Part shown: positions 24,457-33,778 of the stretch, piece by piece
Layout: the number at the start of each line of letters is the position of its first letter
Position numbering within the stretch: the stretch's first letter is position 1
Assembly: GCA_958428295.1 (NCBI GenBank)
Contig: CAUAFL010000006.1
Span: forward strand, 12,609 to 76,608
Length of the DNA stretch: 64,000 bases
Direction: 5' to 3'
Source of the DNA: an uncultured Bacillota bacterium
GTDB lineage: Bacteria; Bacillota_I; Bacilli_A; RF39; UBA660
The notes under the pieces: model-generated
What the model saw: the letters and a program-made list of their open reading frames with translations, nothing else
What the model was told of the DNA's origin: nothing
Database searches by the model: none
Made by a program: the position numbers and the translations under genes

Positions 24457-24792
24457 TTATTGCAAAACTTCATTATTTTGAAAACCAATTATCTTAGGTG
24501 CTATCATTTTTTTAACCATCACTGAAGACTGTTCCTGATAAACACTTAACAATTGAGATTCACTCATCTTTCGAGTTTTCTTTTCAATCGGTAAAAAAGT
24601 GGCCAAAGGTTCTACTTCCCTAGGATGAAAATAATATCTTGTTCCTGTAAACACACAGTGATACGAAGGATCTATCCGTTTATCTAGTAAAAACTGGGCT
24701 ACCATTTTTAATTTAGAACACTCTTTAACAATCACAGCAGATTGAATATTTCCAGAATTTACTATCCCCACATATAAATTTTTTACTTTCAT
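24457..24792 (-). CDS. unknown protein (111 aa)
   Basis: Begins MKVKNLYVGIVNSGNIQSAV; no signal peptide or span. It has a Tyr/Phe/His-rich middle (YHCVFTGTRYYFHPREVEPL) and ends ...NNEVLQ. Good ribosome site (GAAAGGAATAT). Monocistronic, with its own terminator. Lineage-specific hypothetical. Confidence 0.6.
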   Translation of the reverse strand: MKVKNLYVGIVNSGNIQSAVIVKECSKLKMVAQFLLDKRIDPSYHCVFTGTRYYFHPREVEPLATFLPIEKKTRKMSESQLLSVYQEQSSVMVKKMIAPKIIGFQNNEVLQ

Positions 24793-24937
24793 AGTCTATA
24801 TTCCTTTCAAGTAAAAAGTATAATAAGCTTTAAAAGTTTCTTTGTCAAGTAAAATGATGCCTAGATGAATAAATTACTTGAAATAAATAACAAGATATAT
24901 TTCATAGACTTAATCGTTTAGAGATAACTATTACATT

Positions 24938-24970
24938 AAAAAGACTAAAATAACAATTGTCATCTTAGTC
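24938..24970 (-). terminator. terminator downstream of ppdK
   Basis: The minus-strand RNA can form a 12-pair stem (24943-24970, two G-U pairs) followed by five T residues. The rest of the 277-base gap shows nothing else clear. Confidence 0.6.
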
Positions 24971-25069
24971 TCTAATTAATAGATAAATACTATCACTTAT
25001 AAAAGTGTACATTTAAATATCTTACTTTTCTACACAAGATCAAAGTTACTCTTGTTTTTTCGTTTTGAA

Positions 25070-27700
25070 TTACTTTTTCATCCCTGACTTGATTGCTGCT
25101 GCCGCTGCTGCTAAACGCGCTACTGGAACTCTAAAAGGACTGCAAGAAACATAAGTTAAACCAATATTATGACAGAATTCAATGGTAGCTGGATCTCCAC
25201 CATGTTCTCCACAAATACCAAGTTTTATCTCAGGCCGCGTTTTTTTACCAAGTTCAACAGCTGTCTTCATCAACTGTCCAACGCCCTCTTGATCAAGTGT
25301 AGCAAAAGGATCTTGCTCGAAAATCTTTCGATCATAATAATCCTTTAAGAACTTAGCAGCATCATCCCGAGAAAAACCATAAGTCATTTGCGTCAAATCA
25401 TTGGTTCCAAAAGAGAAAAACTCAGCTTCAGAAGCAATGGCGTCAGCTGTTAGGGCAGCTCTTGGAATTTCAATCATCGTGCCTACTTTATAGGTCAAAT
25501 CACTACCTGCTTCAGCAAGCAGTGTATCAGCTGTTTCAACGACAATCTTCTTAACAAAAGCTAACTCCTTCTTATCTCCAACTAAAGGAATCATAATTTC
25601 CGGTGTTACCTCGATTCCCTCTTTCTTCACCTGTAAAGCAGCCTCAATTACTGCTCTTGTTTGCATTTTGGCAATTTCAGGATAGGTAACTGCTAAACGA
25701 CAACCACGATGTCCCATCATCGGATTAAACTCTTTTAAAGACTCTATTTGATTTTTTAAAGCTGCAAAAGAAATTCCTAAACTCTCCGCTAAAGGTCGAA
25801 TTTCCTCATCCGTATGTGGTAAAAATTCATGAAGTGGTGGATCAAGAAACCGAATTGTTACACCGTAGCCCTTCATTGCTCTAAATAAAGCTGCAAAATC
25901 ATCACGTTGATAAGGAAGAATTTTTTCTAGTGCTTCTTCCCTCGCCTCTAAAGTTGTAGCAGTAATCATTTTTCGAAAATGAAAGATTCGCTCACTATCA
26001 AAGAACATATGCTCTGTCCGGCATAGACCAATCCCTTCTGCTCCAAAAGAACGAGCCATCAAAGCATCTTTAGGATTATCAGCATTACACCGTACTTTTA
26101 AAGTACGAACCGCATCTGCCCACTCCATAAAGGTCTCAAAGTTACCACTAATCTCTGGTGCTACCGTAGCAATTTTTTCACCATAGACATTACCCGTCGT
26201 ACCATCTAAGCTCATATAGTCACCTTCATGAAAAACTTTTCCATCTTTTGTCATCAATGTCTTATGTTCCTCATCAATCACTAACTCTCCACAACCAGAA
26301 ACACAACAAGTTCCCATGCCACGTGCTACAACAGCTGCATGAGAGGTCATTCCTCCACGAACGGTTAAAATACCATGGGCTAAATTCATTCCTTCAATAT
26401 CTTCTGGAGAAGTTTCTAGACGAACAAGTAAAATATCAGTTTCTCCTTCTTCATGAGCTCGCATTACATCAGAAGCCGTAAAATAAATTTTACCCGTTGC
26501 GGCACCTGGAGAAGCAGCAAGACCCGTCGCTACCACTTTGGCCTCTTTTAAGGCTTTAGCATCAAAATTAGGATGAAGCAATTGATCTAGTTGAGTAGGT
26601 TCTACTTTTAATAGAGCCTCCTCTTTCGTCAACATTCCTTCCGCAACTAAATCAACAGCAATCTGTAACGCTGCTTGAGCAGTTCGTTTCCCATTACGAG
26701 TTTGTAGCATAAACAAATGTCCATCCTCAATAGTAAACTCCATATCCTGCATATCTTTATAATGATTTTCAAGTATTTTGCAAATGCTAGTAAACTCCTC
26801 ATAACACTCAGGCATTACTTCTTTTAGCGTATCAATCGACTGTGGCGTACGAATGCCAGCAACAACATCTTCGCCTTGAGCATTCATTAAATACTCTCCA
26901 TACAGTTTCTTTTCACCAGTGGAAGGATTTCTAGTAAAGGCTACCCCTGTACCACTAGTATCCCCACGATTACCATAAACCATTTCCTGTACATTAACCG
27001 CCGTACCCCAACTAGAAGGTATATTATTCAAACGGCGATAAGTAATTGCTCGATCATTGTTCCAACTTCTAAATACCGCTTTTACCGCTTCTAAAAGTTG
27101 AACTTTAGGATCCTGAGGAAACGCCTGCCCAGCATGCTTTTGATATTCTTCTTTATAAATGTCAACAACTTCCATTAAATCTTCAGCCGTTAATTCTGTA
27201 TCATAAGTAACCCCTTTTTGATCTTTAATTTTATCAAACAAACGCTCAAAAGAACTTTTAGGAAATCCCATGACAACATCCGCAAACATTTGAATAAACC
27301 GGCGATAGCTATCATAAACAAAGCGCGGATTATTAGTAACTTTACTAAATCCTCTTGCTACTTCATCATTCATTCCTAAATTAAGAACTGTATCCATCAT
27401 TCCTGGCATAGAAGCTCGAGCACCACTACGCACCGATACTAATAAAGGATTAGTAGCATCTCCCATCACCTTTCCTGACGTTTCCTCCAAAGTCTTTAAT
27501 TGCTCAAAGATCTCAGTTTCCACCTCTTTAGCTAATGTCTCTTGATCATCATAATATTTTAAGCAAGCCTCCGTGGTCACTGTAAAACCTCTTGGAACAG
27601 GCAATCCAAGTCCTGTCATTTCAGCTAGATTAGCCCCTTTTCCACCAAGTAAGTTACGCATGTCTTTATTACCTTCTTTAAAGGCATAAACATATTTCAT
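25070..27700 (-). CDS. ppdK: pyruvate, phosphate dikinase
   Basis: An 876-residue enzyme interconverting pyruvate, ATP and phosphate with PEP, AMP and pyrophosphate. In anaerobes it often works towards pyruvate and ATP. GGKGANLAEM opens the ATP-grasp domain, GGMTSHAAVVARGMG (around residue 450) carries the phosphorylated His, and the C-terminal PEP/pyruvate barrel ends with GICGEHGGDPATIEF containing the catalytic Cys. The start is ATG 27700 (MKYVYAFKEG) after AAAGGAAG; an upstream ATG would add 32 unconserved residues. It works alongside the pyruvate:ferredoxin oxidoreductase at 51.6-55.0 kb. Confidence 0.97.
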   Translation of the reverse strand: MKYVYAFKEGNKDMRNLLGGKGANLAEMTGLGLPVPRGFTVTTEACLKYYDDQETLAKEVETEIFEQLKTLEETSGKVMGDATNPLLVSVRSGARASMPGMMDTVLNLGMNDEVARGFSKVTNNPRFVYDSYRRFIQMFADVVMGFPKSSFERLFDKIKDQKGVTYDTELTAEDLMEVVDIYKEEYQKHAGQAFPQDPKVQLLEAVKAVFRSWNNDRAITYRRLNNIPSSWGTAVNVQEMVYGNRGDTSGTGVAFTRNPSTGEKKLYGEYLMNAQGEDVVAGIRTPQSIDTLKEVMPECYEEFTSICKILENHYKDMQDMEFTIEDGHLFMLQTRNGKRTAQAALQIAVDLVAEGMLTKEEALLKVEPTQLDQLLHPNFDAKALKEAKVVATGLAASPGAATGKIYFTASDVMRAHEEGETDILLVRLETSPEDIEGMNLAHGILTVRGGMTSHAAVVARGMGTCCVSGCGELVIDEEHKTLMTKDGKVFHEGDYMSLDGTTGNVYGEKIATVAPEISGNFETFMEWADAVRTLKVRCNADNPKDALMARSFGAEGIGLCRTEHMFFDSERIFHFRKMITATTLEAREEALEKILPYQRDDFAALFRAMKGYGVTIRFLDPPLHEFLPHTDEEIRPLAESLGISFAALKNQIESLKEFNPMMGHRGCRLAVTYPEIAKMQTRAVIEAALQVKKEGIEVTPEIMIPLVGDKKELAFVKKIVVETADTLLAEAGSDLTYKVGTMIEIPRAALTADAIASEAEFFSFGTNDLTQMTYGFSRDDAAKFLKDYYDRKIFEQDPFATLDQEGVGQLMKTAVELGKKTRPEIKLGICGEHGGDPATIEFCHNIGLTYVSCSPFRVPVARLAAAAAAIKSGMKK

Positions 27701-27792
27701 ATTTTTTCTTCCTTTCTTACTTATCCTAAGTTCAGTATAACAAAGCTTATGAGGAATAGAAAGAGAAAATTTAATTTTTCTCTTCGACAAAA

Positions 27793-28020
27793 TCACTCAC
27801 AATAATGATGTACCTTATGTCGCTTATGCGTAATTGCCTCTTCTTCAAAATCACTCTCACACTCTGGAAATCCCAAATCTCGATATTTTTCCCTATCAAG
27901 ATATCTTTGTTGTGTTAAACAACTAGAAAATGTCACATATGTCGACTGCGAATGAAAGCGGTTAATCCGTTTCAATTTCATCTTCCTTCTTCCACTTCTG
28001 TTTAAATGTTTTTTCTCCAC
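27793..28020 (-). CDS. unknown small basic protein (75 aa)
   Basis: GTG start with AAAGGA nine bases upstream. Rich in Arg, Lys, His and aromatic residues (for example MKLKRINRFHSQSTYVTFSS), with a His-rich end (THKRHKVHHYCE). No span or motif known. It lies just upstream of ppdK on the same strand. The ribosome site favours a real gene, but the composition is unusual. Confidence 0.4.
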   Translation of the reverse strand: MEKKHLNRSGRRKMKLKRINRFHSQSTYVTFSSCLTQQRYLDREKYRDLGFPECESDFEEEAITHKRHKVHHYCE

Positions 28021-28304
28021 AGTATTCTATCCTTTCTTAATTTTAGGCTATACTGCTCACCTAAGGAACAATCATCGACAAATTATCCCACTGGACTCAT
28101 TTTATCAAACAAAAAATTACTTCACCAACTAAAAACAAGCAAATTTAATGTAATTGACAATTATAAAACTTTAGCCACAAGAAAAAACATCAATCATTAT
28201 ATGCTATTAAAACATATTTGATAGTTTTTAACTTGACACTAGAAAAAGTAAACAACGCAAACATAGTCTTATTTAAAAAGAGCGGACAAAATACTAGAAA
28301 ATAC

Positions 28305-28334
28305 TTGCCAAACTGACTCGTTATCTGTTAAAAT
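28305..28334 (+). promoter_or_regulatory. tRNA promoter
   Basis: TTGCCA, 18 bases, TAAAAT, ending 18 bases before the tRNA. The remainder of the gap 28021-28352 shows nothing else. Confidence 0.6.
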
Positions 28335-28352
28335 AAATTTGCAATATGAAAT

Positions 28353-28429
28353 GGCGGTATTGGTGAAGGGGTTAACACGCTGGTTTGTGGCACCAGTACG
28401 CAAGGGTTCGAGTCCCTTATACCGCCCCA
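28353..28429 (+). tRNA. tRNA-His (GTG anticodon)
   Basis: Cloverleaf: acceptor GCGGTAT/ATACCGC, D stem GTG/CAC, anticodon stem CTGGT/ACCAG with loop TTGTGGC (anticodon GTG), and T arm AAGGG-TTCGAGT-CCCTT. The extra G at -1 opposite C73, a tRNA-His identity element, is encoded, and so is the CCA end. Confidence 0.97.
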
Positions 28430-28441
28430 AAAGGATTTTGT

Positions 28442-28468
28442 CGAACTATAAAAATGTAGTTCGTTTTT
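28442..28468 (+). terminator. terminator after tRNA-His
   Basis: CGAACTA/TAGTTCG (7 pairs) followed by five T on the plus strand. Confidence 0.8.
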
Positions 28469-28510
28469 GTTTTTATATCGCATTATGATATAATAATACT
28501 GGTGATTTAA

Positions 28511-29428
28511 ATGGAAAAAAATGAAATCGATTTTTACTTATACAACATATTAAAAAAACAATTGCAAAAATTCAGAGTTTCAAGCTATGGATTATATTCA
28601 ACACTAAAAAACGTTAATAAACAATTGAATAGTATTATAAAACATTGGAATGATAAAGAATTTCTCGATATAATATTTTTAACAACGATGGAAGAAGGAA
28701 ATTTCTATGAGCCAATGGTAAATAAGCATATAGGAAATTTAATAGTATTAGGAGTTAGGAATAGCTTACTAGAAATAATAGCCAGTAATGATTATAAAAG
28801 TTTTGGCCTGAAAAAGAATATCAAGGATAGCGATATTAAAGAAATTACCAGTACAGCAATTGAGTATTTTAAAAATATTGATTTAGAAAAATTATCTTCT
28901 AAAATTACTACTGAAGATGATTATTACTATGATACTATTCAAAAATATAAGATTTCATATCAAGTGCTTTCCAAATTAAGTAAATGTTCAATTGATCAAC
29001 TTGAAATAGAATTTCCTCCCATAAAATGCGAACCTTATTTTATAAATGAAATATATTCATCTAATGATAAAGGTACTACTTTAAAAGTAAGAGAAGTAAT
29101 GAGTGGCATTAGTGAAAAAATTGATCAAAGTCTTTTAAGCCTTTTAAAAGGAATATTAGAGGAAAAAGCAAGTTTTTTCTATGTTGATTCTTTTAAATAT
29201 TTATCAAGAAACTTTGATAAAAATTTAAAAATTTTAGAATTTATTCTTACACATAATGGAATCTTTCTAACAAATAATTATTTTATAAGTAATGGATACG
29301 TATCAAGACGAAAGGAATTAATTAGAGCTAATCATGGAGATGATTTTAATTTTGAAGCAATCAATTCAATAGAAAATATTTCAGAAAAATACAAAGATGA
29401 GTTGAAAAAAAACTTTTTAGTTAGATAA
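28511..29428 (+). CDS. unknown protein next to tRNA-His (305 aa)
   Basis: An acidic, mostly helical protein beginning MEKNEIDFYLYNILKKQLQK. There is no membrane span and no recognised motif. Composition is AT-rich and Lys/Ile/Asn-heavy compared with the flanking core genes. After the stop, the same frame stays open for about 40 more codons, so the protein may be truncated at its end. Location beside a tRNA and a pseudogene suggests horizontal origin. Confidence 0.55.
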   Translation: MEKNEIDFYLYNILKKQLQKFRVSSYGLYSTLKNVNKQLNSIIKHWNDKEFLDIIFLTTMEEGNFYEPMVNKHIGNLIVLGVRNSLLEIIASNDYKSFGLKKNIKDSDIKEITSTAIEYFKNIDLEKLSSKITTEDDYYYDTIQKYKISYQVLSKLSKCSIDQLEIEFPPIKCEPYFINEIYSSNDKGTTLKVREVMSGISEKIDQSLLSLLKGILEEKASFFYVDSFKYLSRNFDKNLKILEFILTHNGIFLTNNYFISNGYVSRRKELIRANHGDDFNFEAINSIENISEKYKDELKKNFLVR

Positions 29429-29611
29429 AAAGGTACTATCACTAAGATAGCAATGAATTATTTATTTGATATATATCATCAAGAATTTAGTCCAGCTTTA
29501 TTGAGTGACAATGGTTCCAATCAAAATATAAAGAAAAGTTACCTATAAATTTAATAATTTAAGATTGTTTGAGAGTTAAGAAAAATATAGTATAATGAAA
29601 AGAATTTTAAA

Positions 29612-30191
29612 ATGAGCAATAAAATAAATTATCCAATTAAATATGCAGTATTAGAATTAAAAAAAGAAGGCGATTGGTCTCTCGGGTACGAAAATATTAC
29701 GTAAGGCTTTATCGTTTCAAAATGTTACGTAGTGGAAAGTAATATCGTATATCATTCTGATGGAAGCAATAAAATAACCCATAAAGTGTCTTCCCTTTTA
29801 AAAATATCTCTTCTTTGCAAGAGTCATTTATGACTAGTAGGAAAATATTGGCGAAGAAAATATACCTTTTTATGATGCTTGCAATAGGTCATATCCAGTT
29901 AATGCAATTACAAATTTATTTGATTCATATAAAGAGGCTAAAATAGTAGCAGAAAAACAAAATGAAAAATTCAAACATAAATTAATAACAGAAGTATCTG
30001 TATTAAACCCAAATTGGGAGGAACAACTTGAAATATTAAAACAAGAATTTGAACAAAAATTAGAATTATGTTATTTATTTGAACAATTAATATTAGAAAA
30101 AACAAAAAATACGGATATAAGTGAGCCATTAACCACTGAGAAACAAGAGTCTTTTGTTAGAATTTTAAGACCGGTAAGAAAACAAGGATAA
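29612..30191 (+). pseudogene. degraded gene of unknown function
   Basis: From ATG 29612 (MSNKINYPIKYAVLELKKEG) a frame runs to an in-frame TAA after GYENIT, continues as GFIVSKCYVVESNIVYHSDG, and is then lost. A shifted frame resumes (ENIGEENIPFYDACNRSYPV) and ends at TAA 30191 after a helical, Glu/Lys-rich tail (NPNWEEQLEILKQEFEQKLE). So at least one stop and one frameshift have inactivated it. A good promoter (TTGAGA, 16 bases, TATAAT) still precedes it. No known family recognised. Confidence 0.6.
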
Positions 30192-30339
30192 GCACCTAAA
30201 TAGTAATTAACAAATAAAAATAATCGGTAGAACGCTACTACCGATTTTTAAATTTTATGAAAGATAATCCAAAAACTAGTATTTCAAGAGATATTAGAAG
30301 AATAAATTATATTGATTGGTAAAGAAAAGTATATTTATA

Positions 30340-30798
30340 TCAGTTCAATAACCATATTCCTATTGTTAGATAAGTGGCAAATAAAATCCACAGTAAATAA
30401 GGTAATAATAAATAAGCTGCTAGTTTATCTTTTTGGTAAAATGCTTTTATTAATTTTATAACCAAAAAAACTAATAATAAAATCCATAAAACAGCTATCA
30501 ACCGAAATTTAAAAACAAAAAAGATAATTGACCATAGTAAATTTACCAATAACTGACCATAATAAAGTTTGATTGTCCCCTCCTCTTGTTGTTTAGTCTT
30601 CTTCTGAAATAAATAAAAAGCAAGACCCATTAATAAGTACAGAATCGTCCAGGCAATAGGAAAAACAATTTTAGGTGGTGCCAAAAGCGGTAAATTTAAA
30701 GAACCATAATCCATAGAAAAAGAAATTAAAAAACCAACGATCCCTCCTGCTATTACCGGAAAAAATAATTGAAAAATAGACCGAAAAATAGTATTCAT
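30340..30798 (-). CDS. tspO: TspO/MBR family membrane protein
   Basis: A 152-residue protein with five membrane spans. Family marks: APPKIVFPIAWTILYLLMGLAFYLF (second-third spans) and the N-terminal PVIAGGIVGFL. TspO proteins bind porphyrins and cholesterol-like ligands. Start at MNTIFRSIF after AGGAAG; an upstream ATG would add nine unconserved residues. Confidence 0.9.
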   Translation of the reverse strand: MNTIFRSIFQLFFPVIAGGIVGFLISFSMDYGSLNLPLLAPPKIVFPIAWTILYLLMGLAFYLFQKKTKQQEEGTIKLYYGQLLVNLLWSIIFFVFKFRLIAVLWILLLVFLVIKLIKAFYQKDKLAAYLLLPYLLWILFATYLTIGIWLLN

Positions 30799-30932
30799 GA
30801 TCAACACTTCCTTTCTAATGATCAATATTAGTATATGAATATAATTTCAAGATTATTGTAGAAATATTTTTGCAAAAAATAGAATAATTGTCTCCATAGT
30901 GGATAACATAATAAAAGAGAAAAGTTAATTTT

Positions 30933-30959
30933 TTAGCATTCTCTATTGACAAGTGCTAA
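30933..30959 (+). promoter_or_regulatory. CIRCE operator (HrcA site)
   Basis: TTAGCATTC-N9-AAGTGCTAA, one change in each arm from the consensus TTAGCACTC-N9-GAGTGCTAA. It overlaps the -35 box of the Hsp20 promoter, as expected for HrcA repression. Confidence 0.8.
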
Positions 30960-30974
30960 AGGTCGTGTTATAAC
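30946..30974 (+). promoter_or_regulatory. sigma-A promoter of the Hsp20 gene
   Basis: TTGACA, 17 bases, TATAAC. The -35 box lies inside the CIRCE element. Confidence 0.8.
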
Positions 30975-30994
30975 ATAGTTGGAAAGGAAAGGTG

Positions 30995-31390
30995 ATGAAT
31001 AATATGTTACCAAGAAGATTTTATTTTGATAACGCAATTGATCAATTCTTCGAAAGTGAGGAAAGTAAAATGAAGTGTGATATTTATGAAAAAGACAATA
31101 TCTATCATGTTGAAATGGATGTACCAGGCTTTACTAAAGACGAAATTAAAGTAGAATGCAATAAAGGAAATCTTGTCATCATAGCTGAAAAAGAACAACA
31201 TAATGAGGCTAACGATGAGGATAAAAAATATCTTCGTCGCGAAAGAATTTTTAGTAAGTATTCACGTAGCTTCTACCTAGGAGATATTAACGAAGAGGAA
31301 ATTGAAGCAGAATATAATGATGGTACGCTTCATATTACCATTCCAAAAATTGATGAAGAAAAAAACAAAAAATATATTGATATAAAATAA
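30995..31390 (+). CDS. hsp20: Hsp20 small heat-shock protein
   Basis: A 131-residue alpha-crystallin-domain chaperone that holds unfolded proteins. KCDIYEKDNIYHVEMDVPGFTKDEIKVE opens the domain, and YNDGTLHITIPK carries the conserved G-x-L and I-x-I features. The first codon may be GTG 30992 or ATG 30995. Control by a CIRCE site fits a heat-shock gene. Confidence 0.95.
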   Translation: MNNMLPRRFYFDNAIDQFFESEESKMKCDIYEKDNIYHVEMDVPGFTKDEIKVECNKGNLVIIAEKEQHNEANDEDKKYLRRERIFSKYSRSFYLGDINEEEIEAEYNDGTLHITIPKIDEEKNKKYIDIK

Positions 31391-31416
31391 AAAACCTTCA
31401 CCGGTTTTTTATTTTT
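31385..31416. terminator. bidirectional terminator
   Basis: AAATAAAAAACC/GGTTTTTTATTT (12 pairs, loop TTCACC) between convergent genes. Confidence 0.85.
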
Positions 31417-31804
31417 GCTTATCATACCAAAATAATATAAAAGTATTAAGAATAACACCAAGCATCACAATCGATAAAATAATAAAATTTGTTTTAAAAT
31501 ATTCCATATTAACTGTATACAAACTACTTATCTGCAACCGACTATCAAAAAAGAAACGACCAACAATCACACCTAAATAACAGGCAAGAGCAATAATAAT
31601 TAAATTATAACTGATACTCTCTTGAAGTATTCTACGTTGAGTTAATAAACTCCATAAAATAATCAGCAAAAAAAGGCACGTCATAATAAGAAAAATAATT
31701 CCTGCCCAGTGACTTTTAAAAACTAAAGGTAATAAGAAAAAAATCATAATAATATAGAAACCCACGCTAATACTACGAAGATAATAAAGAATCTTTCTAA
31801 GCAT
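31409..31804 (-). CDS. unknown membrane protein with four spans
   Basis: About 131 residues, beginning MLRKILYYLRSISVGFYIIM. Four hydrophobic spans with short loops. It overlaps the end of the AAA gene (ATGCTTAG), so the two are coupled. It may serve as a membrane partner of the ATPase. No family recognised. Confidence 0.55.
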   Translation of the reverse strand: MLRKILYYLRSISVGFYIIMIFFLLPLVFKSHWAGIIFLIMTCLFLLIILWSLLTQRRILQESISYNLIIIALACYLGVIVGRFFFDSRLQISSLYTVNMEYFKTNFIILSIVMLGVILNTFILFWYDKQK

Positions 31805-32729
31805 AACCATAACCCCGATCAAGGCCCTCTTCTATCTCTGTTTTAAAAATTTCCTTAAAACGGACCATTTCCTTTTTTATAACATCAGGATAAACATTTT
31901 TCGTATTTAAAATAGCTTTTTCAATATCAAAAATTGTCACTTGTTGCCGATTATCATAAATAGCAAAAGAAAAAGCTTGTTGTAACATAGTAAGAGCAAT
32001 ATCTGGATAACGTGAACCAATTTCATAAATACGACGATATTCGCTCGTTAATTCTGTTAAAAATGCCATAATTTTTTGTTGTACATAAGGATCATACAAT
32101 AACTTAGCACCTGTTTTCTTTTCAATCTTAGGCAGCGTTCCCATACAAATAGCAATCGTTTCTTCTTTTGTTGGTTCAGGAACATCAACCTTTTGAAATC
32201 GTCTTACAAACGCCTTATCACGCAAAATATAACGTTCATACTCATCACTAGTCGTCGCTCCTATTACCTTAATATCTCCACGATCTAACCCAGGCTTAAA
32301 CATATTAGCAAAATCGAGAGCTTCGCCTTTACTACCCATTAAAGTATGAATTTCATCAATAAATAAAATTAAATTATGATATTGTTTTAATTCATCTAAT
32401 AAAATTTGGATTTTGCTTTCTCCCGTATCTGGATCAACACCTAACAAAGCAGAAGTATTAACCTTTACAATTTCATAACTTTTAAGAGCATCAGGAACAT
32501 TTCCTAATTGAATACGATAAGCCAAACCTTCTACTAACGCTGTTTTACCAACCCCAGGTTTTCCTACTAAAATAGCAGATTTTTCTGGCGTTAACAAAAT
32601 TAACACTAGTTGCTTAATCTCCTCCTCACGTCCGATGGCAGGATTAGTAATGAATTCTTTTTTTGTAAAATTATCGCCATAGCTTTTTAAAATACTGACA
32701 TGACTTTTCCGTATGAGCTCATCATTCAT
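31797..32729 (-). CDS. stand-alone ClpA/ClpB-type AAA ATPase domain
   Basis: A 310-residue protein consisting of one Clp D1-like AAA module: NPAIGREEEIKQL at the N-terminus, Walker A GKPGVGKTALVEGLA (near residue 58), Walker B LILFIDEIHTL, sensor GATTSDEY and arginine finger DKAFVRRFQ. It lacks the N-domain, the middle domain and the second AAA module of ClpA/B/C, so it is not a full disaggregase or protease partner. It is coupled to a four-span membrane protein, so a membrane-linked remodelling role is possible. Confidence 0.8.
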   Translation of the reverse strand: MNDELIRKSHVSILKSYGDNFTKKEFITNPAIGREEEIKQLVLILLTPEKSAILVGKPGVGKTALVEGLAYRIQLGNVPDALKSYEIVKVNTSALLGVDPDTGESKIQILLDELKQYHNLILFIDEIHTLMGSKGEALDFANMFKPGLDRGDIKVIGATTSDEYERYILRDKAFVRRFQKVDVPEPTKEETIAICMGTLPKIEKKTGAKLLYDPYVQQKIMAFLTELTSEYRRIYEIGSRYPDIALTMLQQAFSFAIYDNRQQVTIFDIEKAILNTKNVYPDVIKKEMVRFKEIFKTEIEEGLDRGYGYA

Positions 32730-32784
32730 AGGAAAACCTCCTTATTCCTACCTAGTATATCATAAAAAAAACAAATAGAAAACC

Positions 32785-33216
32785 TTAAAGTACGGTTATT
32801 TCATATCCCAAATCAGTCAAAAAATTCAGGTCTTTTTCTTTTACTAAGATAGTCACCTCTAATAAGGAAACACCGACTCTTTCTGCTTTTTCTATGACAT
32901 CATAAAAACCAAATTTTCTTAAAAATAACTGATATTCTTCTTCTAAACGTTTAATTTCTGTAACCGAAATAGCAGCTAAACTTTTCTCAATTATTTCATC
33001 CGTATAAGGAAGAGTATTTTGAATTTTGCCACCTTGTAATTGGAACTTAATATTTGCTAATCTTTGTGGCAAATTTCTAGTAGTAACAGTTTCCTTTAAA
33101 AATTTAATAGTAGCAAGTACTTCACTTTCTCTCTTGAATTGTCTTTTTCCATTAACAGGCACTACTAAAGAAAAAACAAGTATAAAAGAACTAAGAAACA
33201 GAACAATTTTTTTCAT
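32785..33216 (-). CDS. secreted protein, unknown (143 aa)
   Basis: Start set at MKKIVLFLSSFILVFSLV because GAGGTG lies seven bases upstream. It has a Sec signal peptide of about 24 residues, then a basic helical region and an end that looks alpha/beta (GVSLLEVTILVKEKDLNFL). No known domain. Confidence 0.6.
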   Translation of the reverse strand: MKKIVLFLSSFILVFSLVVPVNGKRQFKRESEVLATIKFLKETVTTRNLPQRLANIKFQLQGGKIQNTLPYTDEIIEKSLAAISVTEIKRLEEEYQLFLRKFGFYDVIEKAERVGVSLLEVTILVKEKDLNFLTDLGYEITVL

Positions 33217-33344
33217 TTTTCGACACCTCATTTTTAACATGGTTGAAATAATGAAAAATATGCCTATAATTTTTGATTTAAAAAAATTTATAAAAACCAC
33301 TTTGAAAGTCTTAAAAAGAATACTTTTTATATAAATAATCCTAA

Positions 33345-33752
33345 TTATCTATTTTTGATTTTCATAACCGCCTGTGTTAAATCAAGCATATACTGTCTTT
33401 GCTGTTTCTTTAAATAAAGTTTAGCAAAAGGGCGCATCCATGCATGAGTCACCGTTATTTCCTCTGTAAAATCAAGCTGAACAGCACCATCTGATAACTC
33501 TTCAAAATACCCTTTCCACTGGCCAGTCATATGACTATTCTGTAACTGAAAGCGATATACCTGACAAAATGTTTTCTCGATTATTTCAAAATATGTCGCA
33601 AATTCTTTGTTTGTATATTCAATAAAGTGCTTATCATTGATAACTTCGATTCTTTTTATATCACTACGCCATGACCAATCCGTAAGATCGGTAACCATGT
33701 TCCATAAAGTTTCTTTATCACAATCAAATGTTTTTTTAATATTAGCAATCAT
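33345..33752 (-). CDS. SRPBCC-fold protein (polyketide cyclase/START-like)
   Basis: A 135-residue protein: FDCDKETLWNMVTDLTDWSWRSDIKRIEV at the N-terminus is the typical opening of the Bet v1-like fold, followed by strands and a long C-terminal helix (KLYLKKQQRQYMLDLTQAVMK). Likely binds a small hydrophobic ligand; no specific role can be given. Confidence 0.7.
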   Translation of the reverse strand: MIANIKKTFDCDKETLWNMVTDLTDWSWRSDIKRIEVINDKHFIEYTNKEFATYFEIIEKTFCQVYRFQLQNSHMTGQWKGYFEELSDGAVQLDFTEEITVTHAWMRPFAKLYLKKQQRQYMLDLTQAVMKIKNR

Positions 33753-33778
33753 TTTAACTCCTAACCTTGATTACAAAT

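Noticed and set aside
24457..24792. Assigning the 111-residue gene after sigK to sporulation
   Set aside because: It has its own ribosome site and terminator, and no sequence feature of a known spore protein; proximity alone is not enough.
29429..29547. In-frame continuation after the 305-residue gene containing LLSDNG, which recalls the DNG motif of IS3-type transposases
   Set aside because: Only a few residues match, there is no DDE context and no inverted repeats around it; better read as a lost C-terminus or chance frame.
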